A stretch of 64,000 nt of DNA from Streptomyces sp. NBC_00483 (GTDB lineage Bacteria > Actinomycetota > Actinomycetes > Streptomycetales > Streptomycetaceae). The translations under genes were made by a program, and so were the position numbers. The stretch covers positions 9,548,001-9,612,000 of the forward strand of contig NZ_CP107880.1 of the NCBI RefSeq assembly GCF_036013745.1. Reading direction: 5' to 3'. Positions 43,315 to 51,973 of this stretch are shown piece by piece. The first letter of the stretch is position 1. Each line of letters starts with the position of its first letter. Below the pieces are notes generated by a model. That model searched no databases and was not told the origin of the DNA. It was given only the letters and a program-made list of their open reading frames with translations.

Positions 43315-44522
43315 CGACCATGACGACAACGCCTTCCCTGCACGACGAGGTGACACAGGCGGTCCTGAGCCGGCGCGAGCAGCTCATCGCGCTCAGCCAC
43401 AGCCTGCACGCCGAACCCGAGACCGCCCTCGAGGAACACCGCTCGGCCACGAAGATCGCAGCGCTCCTCGAAGCGTGCGGGTTCACGGTCACCCGCCCCC
43501 TCGACTCACTGCCCACCGCGCTCGACGCGACGTACGGCAACGGCGAGTTGGTGCTCGCCTTCTGTGCCGAGTACGACGCGCTGCCCGGCATCGGCCACGC
43601 CTGCGGGCACAACGTGAACGGCGCGGCGGCGGTCGGCGCGGCGCTCGGCCTCGCGGCCGTCGCGGACAGGCTCGACGTCACCGTACGGCTCATCGGCACA
43701 CCGGCCGAGGAGGACATCGGCGGCAAGGTGCTCCTCATCGAGGCGGGCGTCTTCGACGACGTGGCCGCGGCACTGATGGCGCACGCCGCCCCGGAGGACA
43801 CCGTCGGCGCCTCCTCCCTCGCGATCGGCGCCTGGGACATCACCTACCGGGGCCGGCCGGCCCACGCGGCCCTCGCACCATGGGAGGGCGTGAACGCGCT
43901 CGACGCACTGACCGTCGCCCAGACCGCGATCGGCGTGCTGCGCCAGCAGCTGCCTCCGGGCTCCCTGGTCCACGGCATCGTCACCGACGGGGGCCGAGCC
44001 CCGAACGTCATCCCCGACACCGCGGCCGCCCGCTACGAGGTGCGGGCCCCCACCGTCGAACAGCTCACGGCGGTGCAGCGCCGGGTCCGCGCCTGCTTCG
44101 AGGCGGGCGCCCTCGCCACCGGCGCCACCCTCGAACTCGCCCAGCACGGAAGGGACTTCGCGGATCTGCGCCAGGACCCGTTCCTGACCGAGGCCTACGC
44201 GGCGGCCGCCCGCTCCCTCGGCCGCACCCCGCTGTCCCGGCACGGCGCCACCACAGCGTCCACCGACATGGGCAACGTGTCCCGCCTCCTGCCCGCGATC
44301 CACCCCACCATCGGCTACGACACCGCGGGTGCGAGCCAGCACACCGTCGAGTTCGCGGCACACGGCACGACCCCCGGCGCGGACCGTGCGGTGACCGACG
44401 GGGCGTCGGCGCTGGCCCTGGCCGCGGCTGCCGCGGCGACGGACGAGGAGCAGCGGAGCCGGCTGCTGAGCGGTGTCGAGCACCGTCGGGCCCAGCGGCA
44501 GGCGGCGACCGACTCTGCCTGA
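43311..44522 (+). CDS. M20 amidohydrolase (AbgB / N-acyl-amino-acid deacylase-like)
   Basis: A 403-residue M20D hydrolase. Metal ligands are C98 and H100 (HACGHN), E133-E134 (GTPAEED), H158 (MAHAAP) and the C-terminal His in GASQHTV. The stretch AFCAEYDALPGIGHACGHN is typical of AbgB-like p-aminobenzoyl-glutamate hydrolase subunits and of N-acetyl-cysteine-type deacetylases. GAAGGAG precedes the ATG. It ends 92 bp before the cysteine leader peptide that opens the sulfur cluster, so it could deacetylate N-acetylated thiol amino acids made there (inference). Confidence 0.87.
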   Translation: MTTMTTTPSLHDEVTQAVLSRREQLIALSHSLHAEPETALEEHRSATKIAALLEACGFTVTRPLDSLPTALDATYGNGELVLAFCAEYDALPGIGHACGHNVNGAAAVGAALGLAAVADRLDVTVRLIGTPAEEDIGGKVLLIEAGVFDDVAAALMAHAAPEDTVGASSLAIGAWDITYRGRPAHAALAPWEGVNALDALTVAQTAIGVLRQQLPPGSLVHGIVTDGGRAPNVIPDTAAARYEVRAPTVEQLTAVQRRVRACFEAGALATGATLELAQHGRDFADLRQDPFLTEAYAAAARSLGRTPLSRHGATTASTDMGNVSRLLPAIHPTIGYDTAGASQHTVEFAAHGTTPGADRAVTDGASALALAAAAAATDEEQRSRLLSGVEHRRAQRQAATDSA

Positions 44523-44578
44523 GCGGTCCGACGACCGCCCACAAGCCGGTCCGACGCCGTCCGACATTCGAGCGCGGC

Positions 44579-44609
44579 TTGACGAAACGGCCCTGCGGAC
44601 GGCTCAATT
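44579..44609 (+). promoter_or_regulatory. Promoter placing a leaderless start on the cysteine leader ORF
   Basis: TTGACG at 44579-44584 and a weak -10 (TCAATT, 44604-44609) lie 19 bp apart; the expected start of transcription falls on or next to the leader ATG at 44615. No ribosome site is present, as expected for a leaderless ORF. Confidence 0.5.
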
Positions 44610-44614
44610 GGTCC

Positions 44615-44689
44615 ATGACTGCCCAGCGCTTGGTCTCGCGTGACCACATCGACTTCGGTCGGGTGTGGTCCGCGGCGTGTTGCGCCTGA
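44615..44689 (+). CDS. Cysteine-sensing leader peptide (24 aa)
   Basis: A 24-codon ORF, MTAQRLVSRDHIDFGRVWSA followed by Ala-Cys-Cys-Ala. The core SR(R/D)HID(L/F)xRVxSA with C-terminal Cys codons is the recognised actinomycete leader-peptide family upstream of sulfur-assimilation operons. In mycobacteria, cysteine-rich leaderless ORFs act as attenuators, sensing cysteinyl-tRNA supply through ribosome progress. Cys codons 22-23 lie about 20 bases before a hairpin. The sulfonate/thiol cluster begins 259 bp downstream. Confidence 0.85.
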   Translation: MTAQRLVSRDHIDFGRVWSAACCA

Positions 44690-44698
44690 ATCGGCAGC

Positions 44699-44727
44699 GG
44701 GCCCTCTGACCGGCCCCTTTCTTCCTT
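44699..44727 (+). terminator. Attenuator-like hairpin after the leader ORF
   Basis: GGGCC (44699-44703) and GGCCC (44712-44716) form a stem followed by the pyrimidine-rich CTTTCTTCCTT, ten bases after the leader stop. CGGTC inside the leader (about 44655-44659) could pair with GACCG at 44708-44712 and open the stem, giving an antiterminator. The rest of the gap, 44728-44947, shows no gene or clear motif. Confidence 0.55.
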
Positions 44728-44947
44728 GGTGATTTCTCGGTGACTCCTCGGCGGCTCCCTCTGTGACCCCGCCCGGGCCCGAGCTCTGACGCCTCGCGCG
44801 CGCTGCCACACCACCGCATCCCACGACGCCCCGCGTCGTCACGCCCGTATCGACCCGTCTGTGTGACGAGTCGTCAATTCCGCCTGCGCGCACGGCTGTT
44901 CCGGCCTGCCCGCACGCGGTTCTCGCCGCCTGAGAAAGGCCCACCCC

Positions 44948-46084
44948 ATGCCCGTGGAATTCCTCGGCATCGCCGCCACCAACGACGGCTCCGAAACCAC
45001 CTCCCGTTCCGGCGCCGCCTTCGACAAGGAGTACACACTCCGTCTCGCCCGCGCCCATGAGGACCACGACTGGGACCGGGTGCTGTTCGCGTACGGCTCC
45101 GGGTCGCCCGACCCGGCACCGGCCGCCGCCTACATCGCGAGCCACCTCGACCGCCTGCAGATCCTGCTCGCCCACCGGCCCAACGTCTCGTACCCCACCT
45201 TCGCCGCCAAGACCTTCGCCACCCTCGACCGGATCAGCGACGGCCGGCTCACCGTCCACTTCATCACCGGCGGCAACGACCAGGAACAGGGCCGCGAGGG
45301 CGACACCCTCACCAAGGACGAGCGCTACAGCCGCACCCGCGAGTACATCCAGCTCGTCAAGAAGATCTGGACCACCCACGAACCCTTCGACCACGAGGGC
45401 GAGCACTACCGCTTCCACGACTTCGTCAGTGATGTCTTCCCGGTCCAACAGCCGCGGCCCGGCGTCTCGTTCGGAGGTTCCTCGCCCGCCGCGTACGCCG
45501 CCGGGGGAGCGGAGGCCGACATCTACTGCCTGTGGGGCGAGCCGCTGGCCAAGACCGCCGAGCAGATCGAGACCGTGAAGGCCGCAGCGAAGGCCGCGGG
45601 CCGCACCGACGTCCCGCGCATCCAGGTCGCCTTCCGTCCCATCATCGCGCCGACCGAGGAGCTGGCCTGGGAGAAGGCGCACCGCACGGTCGGTGCGATC
45701 AAGGCCAGGAAGGAGCGCGGCGAGCGCATCGGCAGGCGTCACCACGGGCACGCCGAGCCGCAAAATACGGGCTCCCAGCGGCTCATCGCCATCGCCGAGG
45801 CGGGGGAGCGCTACGACCGCGCCCTGTGGACCCCGACGGCCGCCGCGACCGGCGGCGCGGGCAACTCCAACGCCCTCGTCGGCACCCCGGAGACCGTGGC
45901 CCAGGCGCTCCTCGACTATTACGACCTCGGTGTCGACATCCTCTCCGCGCGCGGTTACGACCTGCTGGACGACGCGATCGACTTCGGCCGGTACGTGATC
46001 CCGATCGTGCGCGAGGAGGTCGCCAAGCGCGACGCCGAGCGCGCGGCACGAGGGACCGGGGCGACGGCGGCGGTGGGTGCGTGA
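44948..46084 (+). CDS. SsuD-like flavin monooxygenase (LLM family)
   Basis: A 378-residue FMNH2-dependent monooxygenase resembling alkanesulfonate monooxygenase: EFLGIAATNDGSE at the start, then FITGGNDQEQGREGDTLTKD and a long YSRTREYIQLVKKIWTTHEP. SsuD relatives split C-S bonds of sulfonates, releasing sulfite or another sulfur species. It needs an FMN reductase supplied elsewhere; none is in the cluster. It is the first structural gene after the cysteine leader and overlaps the GNAT-permease gene (GTGA). Confidence 0.87.
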   Translation: MPVEFLGIAATNDGSETTSRSGAAFDKEYTLRLARAHEDHDWDRVLFAYGSGSPDPAPAAAYIASHLDRLQILLAHRPNVSYPTFAAKTFATLDRISDGRLTVHFITGGNDQEQGREGDTLTKDERYSRTREYIQLVKKIWTTHEPFDHEGEHYRFHDFVSDVFPVQQPRPGVSFGGSSPAAYAAGGAEADIYCLWGEPLAKTAEQIETVKAAAKAAGRTDVPRIQVAFRPIIAPTEELAWEKAHRTVGAIKARKERGERIGRRHHGHAEPQNTGSQRLIAIAEAGERYDRALWTPTAAATGGAGNSNALVGTPETVAQALLDYYDLGVDILSARGYDLLDDAIDFGRYVIPIVREEVAKRDAERAARGTGATAAVGA

Positions 46085-47472
46085 CCTCCCTGGCCCAACC
46101 ACCCGCGCCGTCAGAGGACGTGACGGTCGTTCACGTCCCCGTGTCCGATCCCCGTGTCGAGCCGCTGCTGCGCGAGCTCGGCGACGAGTACTCGACCCGG
46201 TACGGCAAGGACGCCCACGCCGAGATCGCCCGTTACCCCGACGAGGAGTTCACGCCGGCCCACGGCGGGCTGCTGCTCCTCGTCCTCGAGAACGGTGAAC
46301 CCGTCGCGGGAGGCGCCTTCCGCCGCTACGACGCCGACACCGCCGAGCTGAAGCGGATCTGGACGCACTCCGCCCACCGGCGGCGCGGCCTCGCCCGCCG
46401 CGTGGTCGACGAGCTGGAGCGCGAGGCCGGCGAGCGCGGCTACCGGCGGATCCACCTCACCACCGGGCCCCGCCAGCCGGAAGCCCGCGGCCTCTACCTG
46501 GCCACCGGGTACACGCCGCTCTTCGACACCGAGGCCGATCCCGAGTCCATCGGTCCGCTGCCGTTCGAGAAACACCTCCTCGGCGCCGCGCCCACCGGAC
46601 AGACCCCGGACGACCCGGCCTCCCTCAAGGTCGTCCCCGTCCGCCACTACGCCCGCTGGGTCGCGGCAGCCGCCGTGCTCGTCCTGGTCGCCCAGTTCGC
46701 GCACGGCCTGCTGACCAACCCCGTATGGGAATGGGACGTCTTCCGCGACTACGTCCTGTCCGAGACGATCGTGCAGGCCGTCTGGGTGACGCTCCAACTC
46801 ACCGCATACGCGACGGTGTTGGGGTTCCTGCTCGGTACGGTGCTGGCCTTCATGCGGCTCTCGCAGAGTCCGGTGCTGCAGACCGTGGCCTGGACCTACA
46901 TCTGGATCTTCCGGTCCATCCCGATGATCGTCCAGCTGGTCTTCTGGTTCAATCTCAGCGCGCTCTACAAGGAGTTGGGCCTCGGCATCCCCTTCGGCCC
47001 GGTGTTCTGGTCCGTCGACAGCAACAGCCTCATCGGCACCATCGGCGCCGCCATCATCGGCCTCACTCTGCACCAGGCCGCGTACGCCGCGGAGATCGTG
47101 CGCGGTGGTGTCATCTCCGTCGACCGGGGCCAGCTGGAGGCCGCCGCCGCCCTCGGTATCCCGCGCCTGCGGCAGATCCGTCGGATCGTGCTGCCGCAGG
47201 CCATGCGCGCCATCCTGCCGACGGCGGGCAACGAGATCATCGGCCTGCTCAAGGGCACATCGGTGGTCTACGTGATGTCCATCGGCGAGCTCTTCTACCA
47301 GGCCCAGGTCATCTACGGCCGCAACGGCCGGGTGATCCCGCTGCTCCTCGTCGCCACCGCCTGGTACGTGGTCCTGACCTCACTCCTCTCCATCGCCCAG
47401 CACTACGTGGAACGCCGATACGCCCGGGGCACCGCCCCGAAGACCCTCCGGGCCCTGGGAGGCCGACGATGA
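46081..47472 (+). CDS. Fusion of GNAT acetyltransferase and amino-acid ABC permease
   Basis: A single 463-residue reading frame. Residues 1-about 168 are a complete GNAT domain with the acetyl-CoA loop [10 protein letters not shown] (99-108) and the strand-6/7 region [17 protein letters not shown]. Residues about 190-463 are a polar-amino-acid ABC permease with membrane segments from about 192 and the EAA coupling loop near 353-370 ([20 protein letters not shown]). No internal start with a ribosome site or frameshift is seen at the junction. The layout couples import to N-acetylation of the incoming substrate at the membrane (inference). The GTG start overlaps the SsuD-like gene. Confidence 0.88.
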   Translation: MTSLAQPPAPSEDVTVVHVPVSDPRVEPLLRELGDEYSTRYGKDAHAEIARYPDEEFTPAHGGLLLLVLENGEPVAGGAFRRYDADTAELKRIWTHSAHRRRGLARRVVDELEREAGERGYRRIHLTTGPRQPEARGLYLATGYTPLFDTEADPESIGPLPFEKHLLGAAPTGQTPDDPASLKVVPVRHYARWVAAAAVLVLVAQFAHGLLTNPVWEWDVFRDYVLSETIVQAVWVTLQLTAYATVLGFLLGTVLAFMRLSQSPVLQTVAWTYIWIFRSIPMIVQLVFWFNLSALYKELGLGIPFGPVFWSVDSNSLIGTIGAAIIGLTLHQAAYAAEIVRGGVISVDRGQLEAAAALGIPRLRQIRRIVLPQAMRAILPTAGNEIIGLLKGTSVVYVMSIGELFYQAQVIYGRNGRVIPLLLVATAWYVVLTSLLSIAQHYVERRYARGTAPKTLRALGGRR

Positions 47473-48233
47473 GCAAGCCCATGGTGGACATCCAGGACGT
47501 CCACAAGAGTTTCGGCCCGCTGGAGGTGCTGCGCGGCGTCGACCTGCGCGTGCACGCCGGTGAGGTCACCGTGATCCTCGGCCCGTCAGGATCGGGGAAG
47601 TCCACGCTGCTGCGCACCATCAACCACCTGGAGAAGGTGAACAGCGGCTGGATCAGCATCGACGGCGAACTCATCGGCTACCGCCGCCAGGGCGACAAGC
47701 TGCACGAGCTGCGGGAGAAGGACGTCCTGAAGCAGCGCACCCACATCGGGTTCGTCTTCCAGGACTTCAACCTCTTCCCGCACCTCACCGTCCTCGACAA
47801 CCTGATCGAGGCCCCCGTCTCCGCCCTGCGCCGCCCGCGCAAGGAGGCGGAGGACACCGCCCGGACGCTGCTCGAACGAGTGGGGCTCGGCGACCGGGCC
47901 GATTCCTATCCGCGCCAGCTCTCCGGCGGCCAGCAGCAGCGCGTCGCCATCGCCCGCGCGCTCGCCCTCGAACCCAAGGTGCTGCTCTTCGACGAGCCCA
48001 CATCGGCGCTCGACCCGGAACTGGTGGGTGAGGTCCTCGATGTCATCAAGGACCTGGCGAGCACCGGAACCACGATGATCGTCGTCACCCACGAGATCGG
48101 CTTTGCCCGCGAGGTCGCCGACACCGTGGTGTTCATGGACGGCGGTGTCGTCGTGGAGCAGGGGACACCCGCGGCCGTCCTCGACGCCCCGCAGCACGAA
48201 CGCACCCGTGCCTTCCTCTCCAAGGTCCTGTAA
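47469..48233 (+). CDS. Amino-acid ABC transporter ATP-binding protein
   Basis: A 254-residue ATPase of the GlnQ/TcyC type. Walker A is GPSGSGKST (38-46), the Q-loop is in [13 protein letters not shown], the signature is LSGGQQQR and Walker B is [12 protein letters not shown], followed by the H-loop Thr-His. It overlaps the permease gene by four bases and forms the importer with it and the lipoprotein downstream. Confidence 0.95.
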   Translation: MSKPMVDIQDVHKSFGPLEVLRGVDLRVHAGEVTVILGPSGSGKSTLLRTINHLEKVNSGWISIDGELIGYRRQGDKLHELREKDVLKQRTHIGFVFQDFNLFPHLTVLDNLIEAPVSALRRPRKEAEDTARTLLERVGLGDRADSYPRQLSGGQQQRVAIARALALEPKVLLFDEPTSALDPELVGEVLDVIKDLASTGTTMIVVTHEIGFAREVADTVVFMDGGVVVEQGTPAAVLDAPQHERTRAFLSKVL

Positions 48234-48313
48234 CGCCCTGCGCCGATAACCCTCTGCGCCGACCACCCCTGCTCTCTGCTCTGCCGTCTGCTTTGCACAC
48301 AAGGAGAACGACC

Positions 48314-49306
48314 GTGCCTCTCACCCTCGCCCACCGGCGCCGCACCACCACCGCGGCCGCGCTCTCGCTCGCGGCCACCCTGCTCCTGGCCGCCTGCAGC
48401 AACCCCTCCGACGGTGGCACGACCGAGGTCGCGGACGGCTCGGGCGCCAAGGCGAAGATCAACCTCAGTCCCGAGCAGCACCGCGTCACCACCGGCAAGG
48501 TCGACTCCATAGCCGACGAGGTGCCCGAGCGGATCCGTAAGAGAGGCACTCTGGAGGTCATCGGCTCCTCCAGCTCCGCCGCGCCGCTGGGCTTCCACGC
48601 CACCGACAACAAGACCGTCATCGGTGTCGAGCCCGACCTCGCGTACCTCGTCGCCGACGTCCTCGGCCTCAAGGTGCGCCGCACCACCGCCTCCTGGGAG
48701 AACATTTTCGTAGGCCTCGACAGCGGCAAGTACGACGTGGGCCTCAGCAACATCACGGTCACCGAGGACCGCAAGGAGAAGTACGACTTCGCCACCTACC
48801 GCAAGGACAACCTGGGCTTCGAGGCGAAGAAGGGCAGCGGCCTGAAGGTCAGGGGGCCGAAGGACGTGGCGGGCAGGACGGTCGCCGTGGGCAGCGGCAC
48901 CAACCAGGAGAAGCTGCTCATCGAGTGGAGCAAGGCGAACGTGAAGGCGGGCCGCAAGCCGGTCGACATCAAGTACTACCAGAACGACAGCGACACCTAT
49001 CTCGCCCTGCAGTCCGGCCGCATCGACATCTATCTCGGCCCCAACCCGACCGCCGCCTACCACGCGGCCAGCACCGGGAAGACCGAGGTCGTCGGCACGT
49101 ACTCGGGCGCGGGCGCCGAGCTCCAGGGCCTCATCGCCGCCACCACCAAGAAGGACAGCGGGCTCGTGAAGCCGCTCGCCGAAGCGCTCGACCATGTCAT
49201 CGACAACGGCAGCTACGCGAAGGTCCTCAAGCGCTGGGGGCTCTCCGACGAGGCCGTGACCAAGTCGAGGATCAATCCGCCCGGCCTGCCGAAGACCGGC
49301 GAGTAG
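48314..49306 (+). CDS. Amino-acid ABC transporter substrate-binding lipoprotein
   Basis: A 330-residue type-II binding protein with a lipobox LLLAAC (Cys28). After a linker, the SBP_bac_3 domain starts near EVPERIRKRGTLEVIGSSSS and includes GVEPDLAYLVADVLG and TEDRKEKYDFATY. Its class binds polar amino acids such as cystine, and here probably an S-modified cysteine or sulfonate. GTG start with AAGGAG. The 80-bp gap before it holds low-complexity repeats of ctgc/gccga and no gene. Confidence 0.92.
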   Translation: MPLTLAHRRRTTTAAALSLAATLLLAACSNPSDGGTTEVADGSGAKAKINLSPEQHRVTTGKVDSIADEVPERIRKRGTLEVIGSSSSAAPLGFHATDNKTVIGVEPDLAYLVADVLGLKVRRTTASWENIFVGLDSGKYDVGLSNITVTEDRKEKYDFATYRKDNLGFEAKKGSGLKVRGPKDVAGRTVAVGSGTNQEKLLIEWSKANVKAGRKPVDIKYYQNDSDTYLALQSGRIDIYLGPNPTAAYHAASTGKTEVVGTYSGAGAELQGLIAATTKKDSGLVKPLAEALDHVIDNGSYAKVLKRWGLSDEAVTKSRINPPGLPKTGE

Positions 49307-49371
49307 TCACTCCTGTCGGCTCTTCCCGACCTGTCCTACAGACCTGTCGGCTTTTACAGAAAGGCACCTTC

Positions 49372-50574
49372 GTGTCTCCCTCGCCCTCTCCCCATCTGCA
49401 CCTCGCCGTCGCCCTCGACGGCACCGGATGGCACCCCGCTTCCTGGCGCGAGCCGGTGTCCCGGCCGCGCGAGCTGTTCACCGCCGCCTACTGGGCCGAG
49501 CTCGTCGCCGAGGCCGAGCGGGGCCTGCTCGACTTCGTCACCATCGAGGACGGACTCGGCCCGCAGTCCGCCCACTTCCTCGAACCGGACGAGCGCACCG
49601 ACCAGGTCCGCGGCCGCCTCGACGCCGTACTGATCGCCTCGCGCATCGCCCCGCTGACCCGGCACATCGGCCTTGTCCCGACCGCCGTGGTCACGCACAC
49701 CGAACCGTTCCACCTCTCCAAGGCGATCGCCACCCTCGACTACGTCAGCGAGGGCCGCGCGGGACTGCGCGTGCAGGTCACCGCCCGCCCGAGCGAGGCC
49801 GCCCACTTCGGCCGCCGCACCGTCGACCGCATCGACGCCTACGACAGCCCGGACGCAAGGGAGCTGGTGACCGAGCTCTTCGACGAGGCCGCCGACTACG
49901 TGGAGGTCGTGCGGCGGCTGTGGGACAGCTGGGAGGACGGCGCCGAGATCCGGGACGCCGCGACGGGCCGCTTCATCGACCGGGACAAGCTGCACTACAT
50001 CGACTTCCAGGGCAGCCACTTCAGCGTCCGCGGCCCCTCCATCACACCCCGCCCGCCGCAGGGCCAGCCGCTCGTCACCGCTCTCGCGCACGACACCGTC
50101 CCGTACCGCCTGTTGGCCCGCGCCACCGACGTCGGATACATCACCCCGCACGACACCGAGCAGGCCCGCGCCATCGTGGGCCGGATCCGTGCCGAGCAGG
50201 AGACGGCCGGGCGGGCCGGGGAGCCCCTGCATGTCTTCGGTGACCTGGTGGTGTTCCTCGACGAGGATCAGGCCGCCGCGACCGCCCGCCGGGACCGGCT
50301 CGACGCGCTCGACGGAGCGCCGTACGTGAGCGACGCCCCGACCTTCGCGGGCACCCCCGCCCAACTGGCCGACCTGCTTCAGGAGTTGAACGGCGCCGGC
50401 CTCGCGGGATTCCGGCTGCGCCCCGCCGTCGCGGGACGCGACCTCCCGGCGATCACCCGGGGCCTCGTCCCCGAACTCCAGCGCCGTGGTGTCTTCCGCC
50501 GCGCGTACGAGGCCGACACCCTGCGCGGCCTCCTCGGCCTCGACCGCCCCGCCAACCGCTATGCCGCCGCGTGA
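49372..50574 (+). CDS. LLM-family flavin monooxygenase
   Basis: A 400-residue luciferase-like monooxygenase (HLAVALDGTGWHPASWRE, TIEDGLGPQ, then LDYVSEGRAGLRVQVTARPS), belonging to the NtaA/SnaA/DszA-related group but shorter. The stretch RLDAVLIASRIAPLTRHIGL is a family marker. It sits between the binding lipoprotein and a fuller NtaA-type enzyme, so it probably oxidises the same imported organosulfur compound or a step derivative. Confidence 0.85.
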   Translation: MSPSPSPHLHLAVALDGTGWHPASWREPVSRPRELFTAAYWAELVAEAERGLLDFVTIEDGLGPQSAHFLEPDERTDQVRGRLDAVLIASRIAPLTRHIGLVPTAVVTHTEPFHLSKAIATLDYVSEGRAGLRVQVTARPSEAAHFGRRTVDRIDAYDSPDARELVTELFDEAADYVEVVRRLWDSWEDGAEIRDAATGRFIDRDKLHYIDFQGSHFSVRGPSITPRPPQGQPLVTALAHDTVPYRLLARATDVGYITPHDTEQARAIVGRIRAEQETAGRAGEPLHVFGDLVVFLDEDQAAATARRDRLDALDGAPYVSDAPTFAGTPAQLADLLQELNGAGLAGFRLRPAVAGRDLPAITRGLVPELQRRGVFRRAYEADTLRGLLGLDRPANRYAAA

Positions 50575-50590
50575 GCCGGAGGGAACCCTC

Positions 50591-51973
50591 ATGACCAAGC
50601 CGCTGAAGCAGATCCACCTGGCCGCCCATTTCCCCGGCGTCAACAACACCACCGTGTGGAGCGCCCCGCGGGCCGGCAGCCACATCGAGTTCGGCTCCTT
50701 CGCCCACTTCGCGCGCACCGCCGAACGCGCCAAGTTCGACTTCCTGTTCCTCGCCGAGGGGCTGCGCCTGCGCGAACAGGGCGGCGAGATCTACGACTTG
50801 GACGTCGTCGGCCGCCCCGACACCTTCACCGTCCTCGCCGCGCTCGCCGCCGTCACCGAGCGCATCGGGCTCACCGGCACCATCAACTCCACCTTCAACG
50901 AGCCCTACGAGGTGGCCCGCCAGTTCGCGAGCCTCGACCACCTCTCCGGCGGCCGCTCCGCCTGGAACGTCGTCACTTCCTGGGACGCCTTCACCGGCGA
51001 GAACTTCCGCCGCGGCGGCTTCCTCCCGCAGCGCGAACGCTACTCACGCGCCCGGGAGTTCCTCGCCACCGCCAACGAACTGTTCGACTCCTGGCACGAC
51101 GACGAGATCCTCGCCGACCAGGAGACCGGCGCCTTCCTGCGCGACGCCAAGGCAGGCTCCTTCGTTCACACCGGACAACACTTCGACATCCACGGGCAGT
51201 TCAACGTCCCGCGCTCCCCGCAGGGCCGCCCGGTCGTCTTCCAGGCCGGCGACTCCGACGAGGGCCGCGAGTTCGCCGCGGCCGAGGCCGACGCCATCTT
51301 CAGCCGGCACGGCACCCTGGACGCGGGCCGGGAGTTCTCCGCGGACGTGAAGTCCCGCCTCCCCAAGTACGGCCGCGGCAAGGACCAGTTGCTCATCCTG
51401 CCCGCCGCCACCTTCGCCCTCGCCGACACCGACGCGGAGGCCGAGGAACTCGCCCGCGAGGTGCGCCGCCACCAGGTCAGCGGGGCCACCGCCCTCAAGC
51501 ACCTGGAATTCGTCTGGAACCGGGACCTGTCCTCCTATGACCCGGAAGGACCGCTGCCCGACATCGACCCGGACGTCGGCGACACCCACATCGCCGAGGG
51601 CCGCGCCCAGGTCCGCATGTACCGGGACCCGCTGGCCACCGCCCGAGAGTGGCGCGAGCTCGCCGCCGCCAACAAGTGGTCCATCCGCGACCTCGTCATC
51701 CACACCGGCAACCGGCAGAACTTCGTCGGGTCCCCGGCCACCATCGCGGCCACTATCAACGAGTACGTCCAGGCCGACGCCGCCGACGGCTTCATCCTCG
51801 TCCCGCACATCACCCCCGGCGGCCTCGACGAGTTCGCCGACAAGGTGGTCCCGCTCCTCCAGGAGCAGGGCGTCTTCCGTACGGAGTACGAGGGCACGAC
51901 GCTGCGCGACCACCTGGGCCTGGCCCACCCCGACGACGCCCCCGCGCCCATCGAGGAGTTCTCCCGTGTCTGA
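50591..51973 (+). CDS. NtaA/SnaA/DszA-family flavin monooxygenase
   Basis: A 460-residue enzyme of the DszA/NtaA class: KQIHLAAHFPGVNNTTVW, WNVVTSWDAFTGENF, the long RERYSRAREFLATANELFDS and SPQGRPVVFQAGDSDEGREF. Members oxidise sulfones, nitrilotriacetate or, in Bacillus (CmoJ/YxeK), N-acetylated S-alkyl or S-succinyl cysteine. This is the best counterpart in the cluster for the C-S cleaving step. GGAGGG precedes the ATG. It overlaps the next gene by eight bases. Confidence 0.87.
   Translation: MTKPLKQIHLAAHFPGVNNTTVWSAPRAGSHIEFGSFAHFARTAERAKFDFLFLAEGLRLREQGGEIYDLDVVGRPDTFTVLAALAAVTERIGLTGTINSTFNEPYEVARQFASLDHLSGGRSAWNVVTSWDAFTGENFRRGGFLPQRERYSRAREFLATANELFDSWHDDEILADQETGAFLRDAKAGSFVHTGQHFDIHGQFNVPRSPQGRPVVFQAGDSDEGREFAAAEADAIFSRHGTLDAGREFSADVKSRLPKYGRGKDQLLILPAATFALADTDAEAEELAREVRRHQVSGATALKHLEFVWNRDLSSYDPEGPLPDIDPDVGDTHIAEGRAQVRMYRDPLATAREWRELAAANKWSIRDLVIHTGNRQNFVGSPATIAATINEYVQADAADGFILVPHITPGGLDEFADKVVPLLQEQGVFRTEYEGTTLRDHLGLAHPDDAPAPIEEFSRV

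Noticed and set aside
46570..46670. A missed stop or frameshift between the GNAT and permease parts.
   Set aside because: Codon bias stays normal through the junction, both halves are complete, and no start codon with a ribosome site is present there; a true fusion is simpler, though read data would settle it.
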